Part shown: positions 1 through 7,268 of the stretch, piece by piece
Layout of the letters: each line of letters starts with the position of its first letter
Numbering within the stretch: the stretch's first letter is position 1
IMG/VR virus record: IMGVR_UViG_3300011114_000214
Coordinates: 1 to 40,601 of that record
Strand: one strand, 5' to 3'
Origin: a virus
DNA length: 40,601 bases
Notes under the pieces: model-generated
Told to the model about the DNA's origin: nothing
The model's input: the letters and a program-made list of their open reading frames with translations, nothing else
Database searches by the model: none
Position numbers and translations under genes: made by a program

Positions 1-261
1 GCCGGTCATTACCTCCCAACCTCCACCAGATCAACTCTAAGATTCCACCCGGACAACGTCCATTTGCAGTGCCAACCGTGCAACACTCATCTCCATGGTA
101 ATATCGTTCCGTATCGACAGGAGTTATTGAGGAGAATCGGTGCAGAAAGGTTGGAATTTCTGGAAGGGGTCCATCAATCAAAATATTGGTCCATCACAGA
201 GTTGAAGGAAATTAAGATTAAATATACTCAACTTGTAAAAGGATGGGATGATGAGCGATGA
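1..261 (+). CDS. ninG: NinG-type recombination protein, C-terminal part (5'-truncated by window edge)
   Basis: Frame 1 is open from base 1 to the TGA at 259-261, giving 86 residues without a start, so the N-terminal half lies outside the window. The visible part carries the hallmarks of the lambda NinG (Rap-like) family: an AGHY stretch, a later LRFHPDNVH, then QCQPCN with a CxxC pair, a GNIVPYRQELLRRIG helix and a basic, acidic-ended tail. NinG proteins are small HNH-like DNA-structure nucleases that act in phage recombination late in early transcription. An internal TTG at 64 could be mistaken for a start, but the conserved residues before it show the gene begins further upstream. It overlaps the next gene by 14 bases. 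Family assignment is by pattern recognition. Confidence 0.8.
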   Translation, partial: AGHYLPTSTRSTLRFHPDNVHLQCQPCNTHLHGNIVPYRQELLRRIGAERLEFLEGVHQSKYWSITELKEIKIKYTQLVKGWDDER

Positions 262-433
262 AGCTGATTTAGGAAACGAACAGATGGAAAAGGATCTTGA
301 TTATGCGCTGAGGGCGGCAAGGAAACCATTGAGACCTGGACGAGCCGGTGACTGCGACATTTGTGCGGAGTGGAGCGGGAGGTTAATCGAGGGAGCCTGT
401 TCATATTGCAGGGAAAAATACAAATTACCTTGA
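248..433 (+). CDS. small DksA/TraR-type C4 zinc finger protein
   Basis: 61 residues. The N-terminal half is acidic (MSDEADLGNEQMEKDLDYAL) and helical-looking; the C-terminal half has two cysteine pairs, CDIC (about residues 36-39) and CSYC (about 51-54), followed by basic residues, matching the C4 zinc finger of TraR/DksA-like phage proteins. Such proteins bind the secondary channel of RNA polymerase and alter initiation. Two adjacent ATG codons (248 and 251) can serve as start. The gene overlaps the end of ninG and precedes the late control region, a sensible position for a transcription modulator. The finger is shorter than in TraR, so a plain zinc-ribbon protein is the alternative. Confidence 0.6.
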   Translation: MMSDEADLGNEQMEKDLDYALRAARKPLRPGRAGDCDICAEWSGRLIEGACSYCREKYKLP

Positions 434-442
434 GACATTTTG

Positions 443-475
443 CGTGACAAACCAAAGGCTATCGTGACAAGTCAC
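443..475 (+). promoter_or_regulatory. paired CGTGACAA repeats with a GTGAC dyad
   Basis: CGTGACAA occurs at 443-450 and 463-470, exactly 20 bases apart (about two helix turns). The second copy is part of a perfect dyad GTGAC-AA-GTCAC at 464-475. Both copies lie just upstream of the candidate promoter at 492-519, where an activator would sit. Role as a binding site is inference. Confidence 0.35.
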
Positions 476-491
476 CCTATCCTTATCTGCC

Positions 492-519
492 TTGTGTATT
501 GTAATCATGGGTGTAGAAT
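492..519 (+). promoter_or_regulatory. candidate promoter for terminase and head genes
   Basis: TTGTGT (492-497), a 16-base spacer and TAGAAT (514-519). The -10 matches sigma70 consensus at 5 of 6 positions, the -35 only at 3 of 6, as expected for an activator-dependent promoter. The nearby paired repeats fit that reading. No transcript data support it. Confidence 0.3.
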
Positions 520-622
520 GAAACTGTATTCATGTCCGTACGGCGGGAATCGCTCATGGGAAACCGTATCGCACCTCCAGAATTGATTTGGGCAATCAAG
601 TTAATGAGCAACGCCCCCCTCT

Positions 623-865
623 TTGGGTAACAAGCCTGGTAAGTATGTAGCAGTTAACGAGTTCGGCTGGAGAATTGGCCAAGATCATCACAATGCTAAA
701 TTAAGTAATGATGACATCGACCACATACGAGATCTGAGAGAGGATCTTGGGCTGAGTTACTCAGAAATTGCCAGACGTTATTCAATATCCGTGGCGGGAG
801 TCCAAAAGATTTGCAACTACACCCGCAGATCTCAATCAGTAGACCACTTCAAAAAAGTAAAATGA
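623..865 (+). CDS. small helix-turn-helix DNA-binding protein
   Basis: 80 residues. A conserved VNEFGWRIGQDHHNAKLS stretch (about 10-28) leads into a helix-turn-helix: helix LSNDDIDHIRDLREDLG, then LSYSEIARRYSISVAGVQKI with the A-R-R-Y-S-I-S turn typical of resolvase/sigma-like HTHs. Small proteins of this type are frequent next to the small terminase in proteobacterial phages; the function is unproved and could be regulatory or packaging-related. The only in-frame start after the upstream stop (605-607) is TTG at 623 with no clear ribosome binding site. Removing one C from the C6 tract at 614-619 would fuse the frame to an ATG at 604, giving an N-terminus MSNAPSLGNKPG; this suggests an indel or an unusual start. 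Its TGA overlaps the next ATG (ATGA). Confidence 0.7.
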   Translation: MGNKPGKYVAVNEFGWRIGQDHHNAKLSNDDIDHIRDLREDLGLSYSEIARRYSISVAGVQKICNYTRRSQSVDHFKKVK

Positions 866-1365
866 GTAAAGAAACTCCAAAAGAGAAGAATCCAGTAGGT
901 AGACCATCCACCTTCACAAAAGAGATGGGTGACTTAATCTGTGAAAGGATGGAGACCGGCGAAAGCTTGCGATCCATATGTAAGGACGATGACTTTCCTC
1001 ATGTTGGACAAGTTATCAAATGGTTAGCTAGTAATGCGAACATAGAATTTCGTCTACAGTACGCACACTCTCGCCTGGTAGGATTAGAAGTGATGGCCGA
1101 TGATACGTTGAACATAGCCGATCAAGAACCTGTAAAAACTGCTGACGGGAAGATCGATAACGCTGGGGTCCAGCACCAGAGACTGCGAGTTGATACCAGG
1201 AAATGGATACTCTCCAAGCAATTGCCGAAGGTCTACGGTGACCGGACGATCCTTGCTGGTGACGAAGATGCCCCTCTTAATCCATTGACCAACAACGAAC
1301 GTGCAGCCCAGGCTGCTAAGATAATCAACGAAGCGTTAGAACGGGCAAAGATTGATCAAGATTGA
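862..1365 (+). CDS. terS: terminase small subunit
   Basis: 167 residues from the ATG at 862, which overlaps the previous stop as ATGA; the frame is open further upstream, but this start is preferred for the coupling. The sequence opens with a basic GRPSTFTKEMGDLICERM segment and a helix-turn-helix (LRSICKDDDFPHVGQVIKWL, about 31-50), continues with a helical middle, and has the characteristic VDTRKWILSKQLPKVYGDR near residues 114-132. TerS recognises the packaging site and stimulates the large subunit. It ends inside the start of terL with a 14-base overlap, the usual order. Confidence 0.85.
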   Translation: MSKETPKEKNPVGRPSTFTKEMGDLICERMETGESLRSICKDDDFPHVGQVIKWLASNANIEFRLQYAHSRLVGLEVMADDTLNIADQEPVKTADGKIDNAGVQHQRLRVDTRKWILSKQLPKVYGDRTILAGDEDAPLNPLTNNERAAQAAKIINEALERAKIDQD

Positions 1366-2899
1366 TCCAGATATTCTAAAGTTTCTCACGCCCGAAGAAC
1401 TGGCAGAACTGGACCTGTTGCTTCAATCCGACACTGTTGTATGGAGACCGCTGCCCGGCCCACAGTCCATGGCCTACCACTCAAAGGCTGACATCATTGG
1501 ATACGGTGGCGCAGCCGGTGGAGGGAAGACTGATCTAGCGGTAGGAAAATCTCTCACCAAACACCAAACAGTTGGCATCTTTAGAATGAACGGTACTGAG
1601 TTGACCGGGGTGATCGACCGTTTCACGGATCTGCTAGGCAATAGGATAGGATTCAACGGAAAGGATAATATCTGGCGCCTGACCAGACCGGATGGTCAGC
1701 GGGTCCAGGTAGAATTCTGCTCCTTCCCCAACCCGGGTGACGAGAAGAAGTATCAGGGTAGACCTCACGACTTTCTGGTATTCGATGAAGCCGCGAATAT
1801 GCGGGAGGATCAGGTCAGGTACGTCATGGGATGGCTACGGACCACCAAACCAAACCAGCCGTGCCAGGTACTGCTTACATTCAATCCTCCAACTACTGCC
1901 GGTGGCCGGTGGATAACTAGGTACTTCGCTCCGTGGCTAGATAAGACCCATCCAAATCCGGCCAAGCCTGGCGAGTTGAGATGGTATGCAACCGTGGGCG
2001 GCAAGGATCTTGAGGTGGTAAGCGGGGAACCATTCGACTTGGATGAAGAGCGCATAACTCCACAGTCCAGGACATTCGTTCCATCCAGGATAGGTGACAA
2101 CCCATACTTACTGAACACTGGATACATGGCTCAGTTGCAGTCATTACCAGAACCGCTGCGGTCACAGATGCTGAATGGTGACTTCCAAGCTGGCATTGAA
2201 GACAACCCGTGGCAAGTGATCCCAACCGAATGGATCGACCAAGCAATGAAGCGGTGGAGGAGGCCAGAGAAGTTGGCACCCATGGATTCAATCGGAGTTG
2301 ATGTAGCGAGAGCGGGGAAGGATAAAACACTGTTGGCTCGAAGGCACGGAATGTGGTTCGATGTTCCAATGGTCTATCCCGGATCTGCAACTCCTGACGG
2401 TCCAACAGTTGCCGGTCTGGTAGTCGGAGCAATGAGAGATCGATGCGTTATTCATATTGATGTAATCGGAGTCGGTGCCAGCCCATATGATTTCTTATCT
2501 GAATCGAGACTTCAAGTTATTGGTGTTAATGTGTCGGAGTCTGCCCTGGGATTGGATAAGTCCGGAAGACTGAGGTTCAAGAACCAGCGTTCAGAACTCT
2601 ACTGGAGGATGCGAGAGGCTCTAGATCCGGCAAACAATACTGGGATATGCCTACCACCCGACTCCGGTCTACTGGCTGATCTGGCTGCCCCAACATGGAA
2701 GTTGGTTGGAAGTACGGTTTATGTATCAAGCAGGGAGGAGATCATCGAGAAGATCGGTCGATCACCTGATTACGCATCAGCCTATGTACTAGCATTGATG
2801 GACACTCCGAAGCGGCACATTGTCATGGAACTGGGTAATTACAAAGGAAGAAAAGAATATGACCCTTACCAAAAAGAAGAATCAAGTATCCGTAACTAG
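1352..2899 (+). CDS. terL: terminase large subunit (packaging ATPase and nuclease)
   Basis: 515 residues. The N-terminal ATPase shows Walker A GAAGGGKT at 53-60, Walker B FLVFDEA at 141-147 and the coupling motif LLTFNPPT at about 174-181. The C-terminal RNase H-like nuclease shows a probable acidic triad: D317 in IGVDVARAG, D370 in HIDVIGVG and D473 in SPDYASA. It drives DNA into the prohead at the portal and cuts the concatemer. The only sensible start is TTG at 1352, giving ILKFLTPEELAELD, the usual TerL beginning; ATG codons come only near residue 40. The 3' end overlaps the next gene by 41 bases, and the motif TATCCGTAACTA covers its stop codon. Confidence 0.95.
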   Translation: MIKIDPDILKFLTPEELAELDLLLQSDTVVWRPLPGPQSMAYHSKADIIGYGGAAGGGKTDLAVGKSLTKHQTVGIFRMNGTELTGVIDRFTDLLGNRIGFNGKDNIWRLTRPDGQRVQVEFCSFPNPGDEKKYQGRPHDFLVFDEAANMREDQVRYVMGWLRTTKPNQPCQVLLTFNPPTTAGGRWITRYFAPWLDKTHPNPAKPGELRWYATVGGKDLEVVSGEPFDLDEERITPQSRTFVPSRIGDNPYLLNTGYMAQLQSLPEPLRSQMLNGDFQAGIEDNPWQVIPTEWIDQAMKRWRRPEKLAPMDSIGVDVARAGKDKTLLARRHGMWFDVPMVYPGSATPDGPTVAGLVVGAMRDRCVIHIDVIGVGASPYDFLSESRLQVIGVNVSESALGLDKSGRLRFKNQRSELYWRMREALDPANNTGICLPPDSGLLADLAAPTWKLVGSTVYVSSREEIIEKIGRSPDYASAYVLALMDTPKRHIVMELGNYKGRKEYDPYQKEESSIRN

Positions 2900-3350
2900 C
2901 AATAAACATGAGATTGTTGGAAACATGGTCACTCAGTTGGGTCGTGACGATAGGTTCCTGGCTCCAACGCCATCAAAGCAAGATGTAATTGCCTTGCAAG
3001 AAAAGATGCTTGAGATGCCGCAGACATTGGTGACTGTTGACCATTTCATTCATGCTGGGATGTACAGCAGAACAGCATTCATACCCGCCGGGGTATTTGG
3101 AGTCGGAGTTGAGTGGTGCCAGGACAACATAGTTATATTTGTTGGTGACATAACTGTAACGACAGATGAAGGGGTGATTAGGATGAGAGGTCATAACATT
3201 CTAAAGGCTAACAGCGGGATCAAGAGGGTTCTGCTTGCCCACCAAGACACCTACTTCACTGCGATATTCACAACAAATGCAACTGATGTATTCGATGCTG
3301 AAACCGAATTGTCGCGTGAATGCGACTTCTTACAAACAAGGATGGGGTAA
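2859..3350 (+). CDS. phage cupin-like protein of unknown role
   Basis: 163 residues from ATG 2859, chosen because a GGAAG ribosome site lies just upstream; a TTG-started form from 2820 lacks this. The N-terminus is basic (TLTKKKN). The middle (about 58-140) alternates short hydrophobic strands and glycines: HFIHAGMYSRTAFIPAGVFG, then VGDITVTTDEGVIRMRGHNI and LLAHQDTYFTAIFTT, resembling the double-stranded beta-helix (cupin) pattern of a protein often coded downstream of TerL in podoviruses. No metal-binding histidine set is certain and no enzyme activity can be claimed. It starts inside terL, so translation is probably coupled. Confidence 0.65.
   Translation: MTLTKKKNQVSVTSNKHEIVGNMVTQLGRDDRFLAPTPSKQDVIALQEKMLEMPQTLVTVDHFIHAGMYSRTAFIPAGVFGVGVEWCQDNIVIFVGDITVTTDEGVIRMRGHNILKANSGIKRVLLAHQDTYFTAIFTTNATDVFDAETELSRECDFLQTRMG
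2887..2898 (+). repeat. recurring late-gene motif, copy C (TATCCGTAACTA)
   Basis: The 12-base core occurs exactly over the last codons and stop of terL and inside the start of the next gene. Being within two overlapping reading frames its sequence is also constrained by coding, so this copy is weaker evidence than the two intergenic ones at 7231 and 26061. Confidence 0.45.
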
Positions 3351-3353
3351 ATT

Positions 3354-3695
3354 ATGGCGGGACTAGCTACAGCTATTTATGTTGCGGCAGCGGTTGGCGC
3401 GATGAGTTTAGGTTATTCAATCTATGCTGGCCAGCAGTCAGCCGCCCAACAGAAGAGGCAGCTTGCACAACAACAGCAGCAACAAGATGCTCAGATTGCG
3501 CAGCAAAAGGCGCAGATGAAGCAATCTGAAGAGGCTACCAACCAGGCAAATCAAAAGGCTCCAGATAAGATGATTCTTGATAAAGAAAAGATGGCCGCTT
3601 TGCAAGGGGTTGGTGAAACAATGCTCACCGGTCAACTTGGAATCCCGCAAGAGAAATTAAGTTTGGCCAAGAAGACCACTCTGCTAGGAAGCTAA
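3354..3695 (+). CDS. small virion-associated protein, TMLT/LLG family (copy 1)
   Basis: 113 residues. A hydrophobic glycine/alanine N-terminus (LATAIYVAAAVGAMSLGYSIY, about 3-23) could be one membrane segment. It is followed by a glutamine/lysine-rich coiled coil (about 25-70; AQQQQQQDAQIAQQKAQ) and a C-terminal motif TMLTGQLGI...KKTTLLGS. That C-terminus recurs in two further genes (4164-4376 and 4394-4609), which lack the membrane segment. Small proteins ending in a T-[VM]-LTG...LLG pattern are typical between terminase and portal in BPP-1/epsilon15-like podoviruses; their role is not known to me. The stop TAA shares one base with the next ATG. Confidence 0.7.
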   Translation: MAGLATAIYVAAAVGAMSLGYSIYAGQQSAAQQKRQLAQQQQQQDAQIAQQKAQMKQSEEATNQANQKAPDKMILDKEKMAALQGVGETMLTGQLGIPQEKLSLAKKTTLLGS

Positions 3696-4162
3696 TGCAA
3701 ACTATTGCGTTGGAAGATGCTGACGAGAAGTACGAAGAATTAAAAGAACTGTACCAAGAACATTACACAGCAACTTGCGACAGGTTAAAAGAAATTGGAG
3801 TTGATCTGCCTCCATACAATCCAAGGCTTGGAGAGTATAAGAGGGCTGCAAATGCGGGTGTAATGATCTCAATAGTTGCGAGGAATGATGATAAACCTAT
3901 CGGGTATTTTAATATTTACATCTCACTGGATATGCAGAACCAAGACCTGGTTGGTGCAGAAGCCGGTCTATTTGTATCGAAAGATTGTAGAAATGGTATC
4001 GGCAAGAAGCTGATAAAGTTTGGGCTGGATGAGATGAGATCTCGCGGAGTTAAAAGATACTACGCAAGTGCGGTAACTGATCTGAGGACAGCAAAATTGT
4101 GGGAGAGAATGGGTTTTAAGCATTACTCGCACTCGATGTTATTTAATTTCGCGGGAGAATAA
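3695..4162 (+). CDS. GNAT-family N-acetyltransferase
   Basis: 155 residues. The acetyl-CoA binding motif A is visible: an acidic strand EAGLFVSKDCRNGIGKKLIK (about 89-108) with the R/Q-x-x-G-x-G/A pattern (R99, G101, G103), followed by a helix and the motif B region with LWERMGFKHYSHSMLF (about 135-150). GNAT enzymes move an acetyl group to an amine on protein, peptide or small molecule; the substrate is not readable. Copies inside the head gene block are seen in several podovirus groups, suggesting late action on a virion or host protein. It starts on the last base of the preceding stop and lies between copies 1 and 2 of the TMLT family. Confidence 0.85.
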   Translation: MQTIALEDADEKYEELKELYQEHYTATCDRLKEIGVDLPPYNPRLGEYKRAANAGVMISIVARNDDKPIGYFNIYISLDMQNQDLVGAEAGLFVSKDCRNGIGKKLIKFGLDEMRSRGVKRYYASAVTDLRTAKLWERMGFKHYSHSMLFNFAGE

Positions 4163-4163
4163 T

Positions 4164-4376
4164 ATGTGTTTCAGCACCCCACCAATGCCGACAATGCCGG
4201 AAATACCGAAGGTAGTTGACCAGACTCAGGTCAAGCAGAATGCTGCGGCAACCAACGTAACTTCCAGGACAAAACAGGAAGCGATGGCCAGTGATCAAGG
4301 AACAATGCTTACCGCTGGAGTTGGAGTTGATCCTAATACGCTGGAACTAGGAAAGAAAACGCTTCTTGGCGGTTAA
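4164..4376 (+). CDS. small proline-rich virion-associated protein, TMLT/LLG family (copy 2)
   Basis: 70 residues, starting MCFSTPPMPTMP. It shares with its downstream neighbour a Met-Cys-x-Ser start, a proline-rich N-terminus, a V-[VI]-DQ-[ST]-QVKQNAA core and the C-terminal GTMLTAGVGVD...LGKKTLLGG. Intergenic spacing is one base from the GNAT gene. The paired copies look like a tandem duplication that has diverged. No enzyme motif is present. A structural or assembly role near the portal is inferred from position only. Confidence 0.75.
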   Translation: MCFSTPPMPTMPEIPKVVDQTQVKQNAAATNVTSRTKQEAMASDQGTMLTAGVGVDPNTLELGKKTLLGG

Positions 4377-4393
4377 CTTAAAGGAGAAATATT

Positions 4394-4609
4394 ATGTGCC
4401 ATTCACCATCACCACCACCATATGTACCACCACCACCAGTCATTGACCAGAGCCAGGTAAAGCAGAACGCGGCCGCATCTAGCCAAGCATCTGGAACTCA
4501 GCAAGCAGCAACCGGCCAAGGTGGTGGCTCAACCATGCTTACAGATGGTGGAATGGGAATTGATCCAGCAAGTCTAGCACTTGGAAGAAAATCTCTATTG
4601 GGTGGTTAA
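4394..4609 (+). CDS. small proline-rich virion-associated protein, TMLT/LLG family (copy 3)
   Basis: 71 residues, preceded by a clear AAGGAG ribosome site at about 4380. The N-terminus MCHSPSPPPYVPPPPVID is almost half proline; then DQSQVKQNAAAS, a Gly/Gln/Ser linker and the family C-terminus STMLTDGGMGID...LGRKSLLGG. It is a paralogue of 4164-4376. Cys2 is conserved in both copies but is not in a lipobox. The stop abuts the portal start directly. Confidence 0.75.
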   Translation: MCHSPSPPPYVPPPPVIDQSQVKQNAAASSQASGTQQAATGQGGGSTMLTDGGMGIDPASLALGRKSLLGG

Positions 4610-6328
4610 ATGGCGAAGATAAAGACTCAGGCACCAAGAAACTCTCCGCTTGAAATACCAAAGCGCGAAAAACTATTAACTCGCTGGGGTCAACTCAAGA
4701 GTGAACGGGCTTCTTGGTGGAGTCATTGGCAAGAAATCTCGTCCTATATCCTACCAAGGTCCGGGCGGTTCTTTGTTCAAGATCGAGACAAGGGTTGGCG
4801 CAGACATAACAATATATATGACAACACCGGCACTCGCGCTCTAAGGGTGCTGGGCGCAGGTATGATGGCAGGTGCCACCTCACCAGCCCGTCCATGGTTT
4901 AGACTCGCCACAAGCGATCCTGAGTTGAATAAATACGCTCCGGTTAAGCTTTGGTTGAACGATGTAACCAAGTTGATGCAGATCATCTTCCAGAAATCCA
5001 ACACCTACCGTGCGCTGCATCAAATGTACGAGGAACTTGGAGCATTCGGGACTTCTGCCAACATTATTCTCCCTGACTACCAGAATGTTATTCACAACTA
5101 TCCCCTGACAACAGGGGAATTTGCTATTGCAACTGACTACCAGGGCAAGGTATGTACCATGTACCGTGAATTTGAGAAGACTGTAGCTGAGTTGGTCAAG
5201 GAGTTTGGGTATGAGAACTGCTCGACCAGCGTACAGAATATGTATGATCGCGGGTCTCTAGACCAGTGGGTGACGATTATCCATGCCATCGAGCCTCGTG
5301 AAGACCGCGACAGCCGCAAGAAAGATTCAAAGAATATGCCTTATATGTCAGTCCACTTTGAAATTGGCGGCAATCCTGACCAGTACCTGCGAGAGTCTGG
5401 CTACAAAGTATTTCCGGCAGTGGTGCCTCGATGGGCAACAAGCGGCGGCGATATCTACGGTGGATCACCGGCAATGGAAGCATTGGGCGATGTAAAGCAG
5501 TTGCAGCATGAGCAACTACGCAAGGCTCAAGGGATCGATTACAAGACAAAGCCACCTCTTCAAGTTCCATCCAGCATGAAGAATCGTGATGTCGAGACTC
5601 TTCCTGGCGGGATCACATTCGTTGACCAGGTTAATGCCGGTGGAGGAATCCGCACAGCGTTCGATGTAAACCTGGACCTATCTCACCTATTGGCAGACAT
5701 ACAAGATGTCCGTGAGCGCATTCGTGGAGCGTTCTATGCTGATCTTTTCCTCATGCTTGCATCTGCAACTGATACCAGGATGACTGCTACTGAGGTTGCT
5801 GAGAGACATGAAGAGAAGTTATTGATGCTTGGACCAGTTCTTGAGCGGTTACATAACGAACTGCTAGATCCATTGGTTACGCTGACCTTTGATCGGATCG
5901 TCGAGGCCGGTATTCTCCCGCCACCACCCCCAGAATTGCGGGGAGTTGACCTCAATATCGAGTTCGTATCAATGTTGGCACAGGCTCAACGTGCAATTGG
6001 CACCAACTCTGTAGATAGATTCGTGACTAGCCTGGGGAATATTGCTCAGATCAAGCCGGATGTTCTTGACAAATTCGACTCTGACCAATGGGCTGATGTT
6101 TATTCAGAGATGTTGGGGGTCGATCCCCATCTCATAGTTCCTGGTGAGCAAGTCGCAATGATTAGACAGGGAAGGCAGCAAGCAGCAGCAGCACAACAGC
6201 AAGAAGCGCAAGCGCAACAAGCATCTCAGACCATAAAGAATCTTGCTCAGTCACCAACACAAGATCCGAATGCTTTGACAAACGTGATCGATATGTTCAG
6301 CGGTTATAACACCCCACAAGGAGGTTGA
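4610..6328 (+). CDS. portal protein (head-to-tail connector)
   Basis: 572 residues. The start MAKIKTQAPRNSPLEIPKRE, followed by RWGQLKSERASWWSHWQEIS and YILPRSGRF, matches the T7/epsilon15-type head-tail connecting protein family (PF12236-like). Later family features include GAGMMAGATSPARPWFRL (about 82-99) and GSPAMEALGDVKQLQHEQLR (about 284-303). The C-terminal 60 residues are very glutamine/alanine-rich, common in portal crowns. Portals form the dodecameric ring through which DNA enters and leaves and dock the terminase. The gene begins immediately after the preceding stop and is followed after one base by the next gene. Confidence 0.9.
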   Translation: MAKIKTQAPRNSPLEIPKREKLLTRWGQLKSERASWWSHWQEISSYILPRSGRFFVQDRDKGWRRHNNIYDNTGTRALRVLGAGMMAGATSPARPWFRLATSDPELNKYAPVKLWLNDVTKLMQIIFQKSNTYRALHQMYEELGAFGTSANIILPDYQNVIHNYPLTTGEFAIATDYQGKVCTMYREFEKTVAELVKEFGYENCSTSVQNMYDRGSLDQWVTIIHAIEPREDRDSRKKDSKNMPYMSVHFEIGGNPDQYLRESGYKVFPAVVPRWATSGGDIYGGSPAMEALGDVKQLQHEQLRKAQGIDYKTKPPLQVPSSMKNRDVETLPGGITFVDQVNAGGGIRTAFDVNLDLSHLLADIQDVRERIRGAFYADLFLMLASATDTRMTATEVAERHEEKLLMLGPVLERLHNELLDPLVTLTFDRIVEAGILPPPPPELRGVDLNIEFVSMLAQAQRAIGTNSVDRFVTSLGNIAQIKPDVLDKFDSDQWADVYSEMLGVDPHLIVPGEQVAMIRQGRQQAAAAQQQEAQAQQASQTIKNLAQSPTQDPNALTNVIDMFSGYNTPQGG

Positions 6329-6329
6329 A

Positions 6330-6677
6330 ATGGCAATGATTAATATGAAGAGCAAGCCTGAGATGGAAGAGATGCCTGGAGAAATGGAAAAAGATTGCCC
6401 AGAGTATCCATATGGCCTATGTGTCCACCTTGGTACCGATGAATTAACCAAGTTAAACATCACTACCCTGCCAGAAGTTGGCTCAACGATGATGCTTCAT
6501 GCAAGTGTATTCGTTAAGTCTACCAGCGCATACGGTACACAGGGTGGCGGCAAAGATACTTGCGTTACCTTACAGATTACGGACATGGAGATCTTGCCAG
6601 CAGAAGGTAAGTCAGATAATAATTCAATGGCCGCTATGCTTTATGGTCCACAAGTGACATCAAATGGAGGTGAATAA
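6330..6677 (+). CDS. capsid staple-like minor head protein (tentative)
   Basis: 115 residues; starts MAMINMKSKPEMEEMPGEME, followed by CPEYPYGLCVHLG and later TCVTLQITDMEILPA. This pattern (an INMK start, YPYGL, LQITDMEI end) belongs to a small protein conserved between portal and scaffold genes in many podoviruses and often labelled a capsid staple protein. I recognise the family but cannot confirm the label. A GAGG ribosome site precedes the ATG. Its TAA shares a base with the next ATG. Confidence 0.55.
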   Translation: MAMINMKSKPEMEEMPGEMEKDCPEYPYGLCVHLGTDELTKLNITTLPEVGSTMMLHASVFVKSTSAYGTQGGGKDTCVTLQITDMEILPAEGKSDNNSMAAMLYGPQVTSNGGE

Positions 6678-7213
6678 TGGCCGTATACCAAAAGACATCC
6701 GGCTCTCCGTTACTATATGACACGGTAACTAATGATGTAGTTGGAATGAAAGATCCAGATGGGAGCGAATGGTTATTCTCAAGCCCCGTTGGAACCAAAA
6801 CAAACGATGATGCAATTGCTGGGAATGTTGGAGAGTATGTGTCTTCAACGGTACTGGTCGCAAATGCTGTAAGCATGGTAACCAATGTAGGCAAGACGGT
6901 AACATCTATAACCCTGACCCCAGGGGATTGGGATGTAACAGGATTGGTTGGTAGCCGCACTGCCGCTACAACATCAATTAGCCATACATCTCAAAGCATT
7001 TCTCTAGTTGATAATACGATGGGCGGCATTGGAAATGAGACATCGCACAATAATGGGGCATATGTTCCTGGTGCATTATCATTTCTAGAAGTAACGCCAG
7101 TAGTTAGAGTATCAATAGAGACAACGACAATAGTTTACTTGGTTGCTCATGCTCTATTTACTATCGCAGCCGTAGACTGTTATGGATTGTTGAGAGCAAG
7201 GAGGGTTAGATAA
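6677..7213 (+). CDS. putative virion structural protein with beta-sandwich C-terminus
   Basis: 178 residues. The N-terminus (YQKTSGSPLLYDTVTNDVVG, then KDPDGSEWLFS) is of the kind found in phage head-fibre or decoration proteins. From about residue 57 it reads STVLVANAVSMVTNVGKTVT, followed by SITLTPGDWDVTGLV, the signature of a jelly-roll domain common at the C-termini of phage surface proteins, ending VDCYGLLRARRVR. It likely decorates the capsid or vertex. Function is inferred from fold-like pattern and position. A recurring 15-base motif (7231-7245) lies just downstream. Confidence 0.6.
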   Translation: MAVYQKTSGSPLLYDTVTNDVVGMKDPDGSEWLFSSPVGTKTNDDAIAGNVGEYVSSTVLVANAVSMVTNVGKTVTSITLTPGDWDVTGLVGSRTAATTSISHTSQSISLVDNTMGGIGNETSHNNGAYVPGALSFLEVTPVVRVSIETTTIVYLVAHALFTIAAVDCYGLLRARRVR

Positions 7214-7230
7214 TGGCTTCCAGCGGACAG

Positions 7231-7245
7231 AATTATCCGTAACTA
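7231..7245 (+). repeat. recurring late-gene motif, copy A (AATTATCCGTAACTA)
   Basis: This 15-base sequence recurs exactly at 26061-26075. Its core TATCCGTAACTA is also found at 2887-2898, and a 10-of-12 match lies at 13852-13863. All four are on the plus strand at or within 25 bases after a late-gene stop. Here it sits in the 55-base gap before the Bbp19-like gene and is followed by an A/T-rich stretch. It could be a promoter or RNA processing site. Confidence 0.55.
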
Positions 7246-7268
7246 TTTAATTAAGGTTATATTTACAA

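Larger units (their letters stand above)
434..622 (+). other. 189-bp non-coding control region upstream of the packaging genes
   Basis: No confident gene lies here. It contains a direct repeat and a dyad (443-475), a possible sigma70-type promoter (492-519) and short open frames only: 518-586 (22 residues) and 532-630 (32 residues, internal ATGs at 556 and 604). The latter runs into the next gene's first codons in another frame through a C6 tract (614-619). The region separates the early-type genes ninG and traR-like from the late genes and is the most likely place for a late promoter. Confidence 0.5.
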
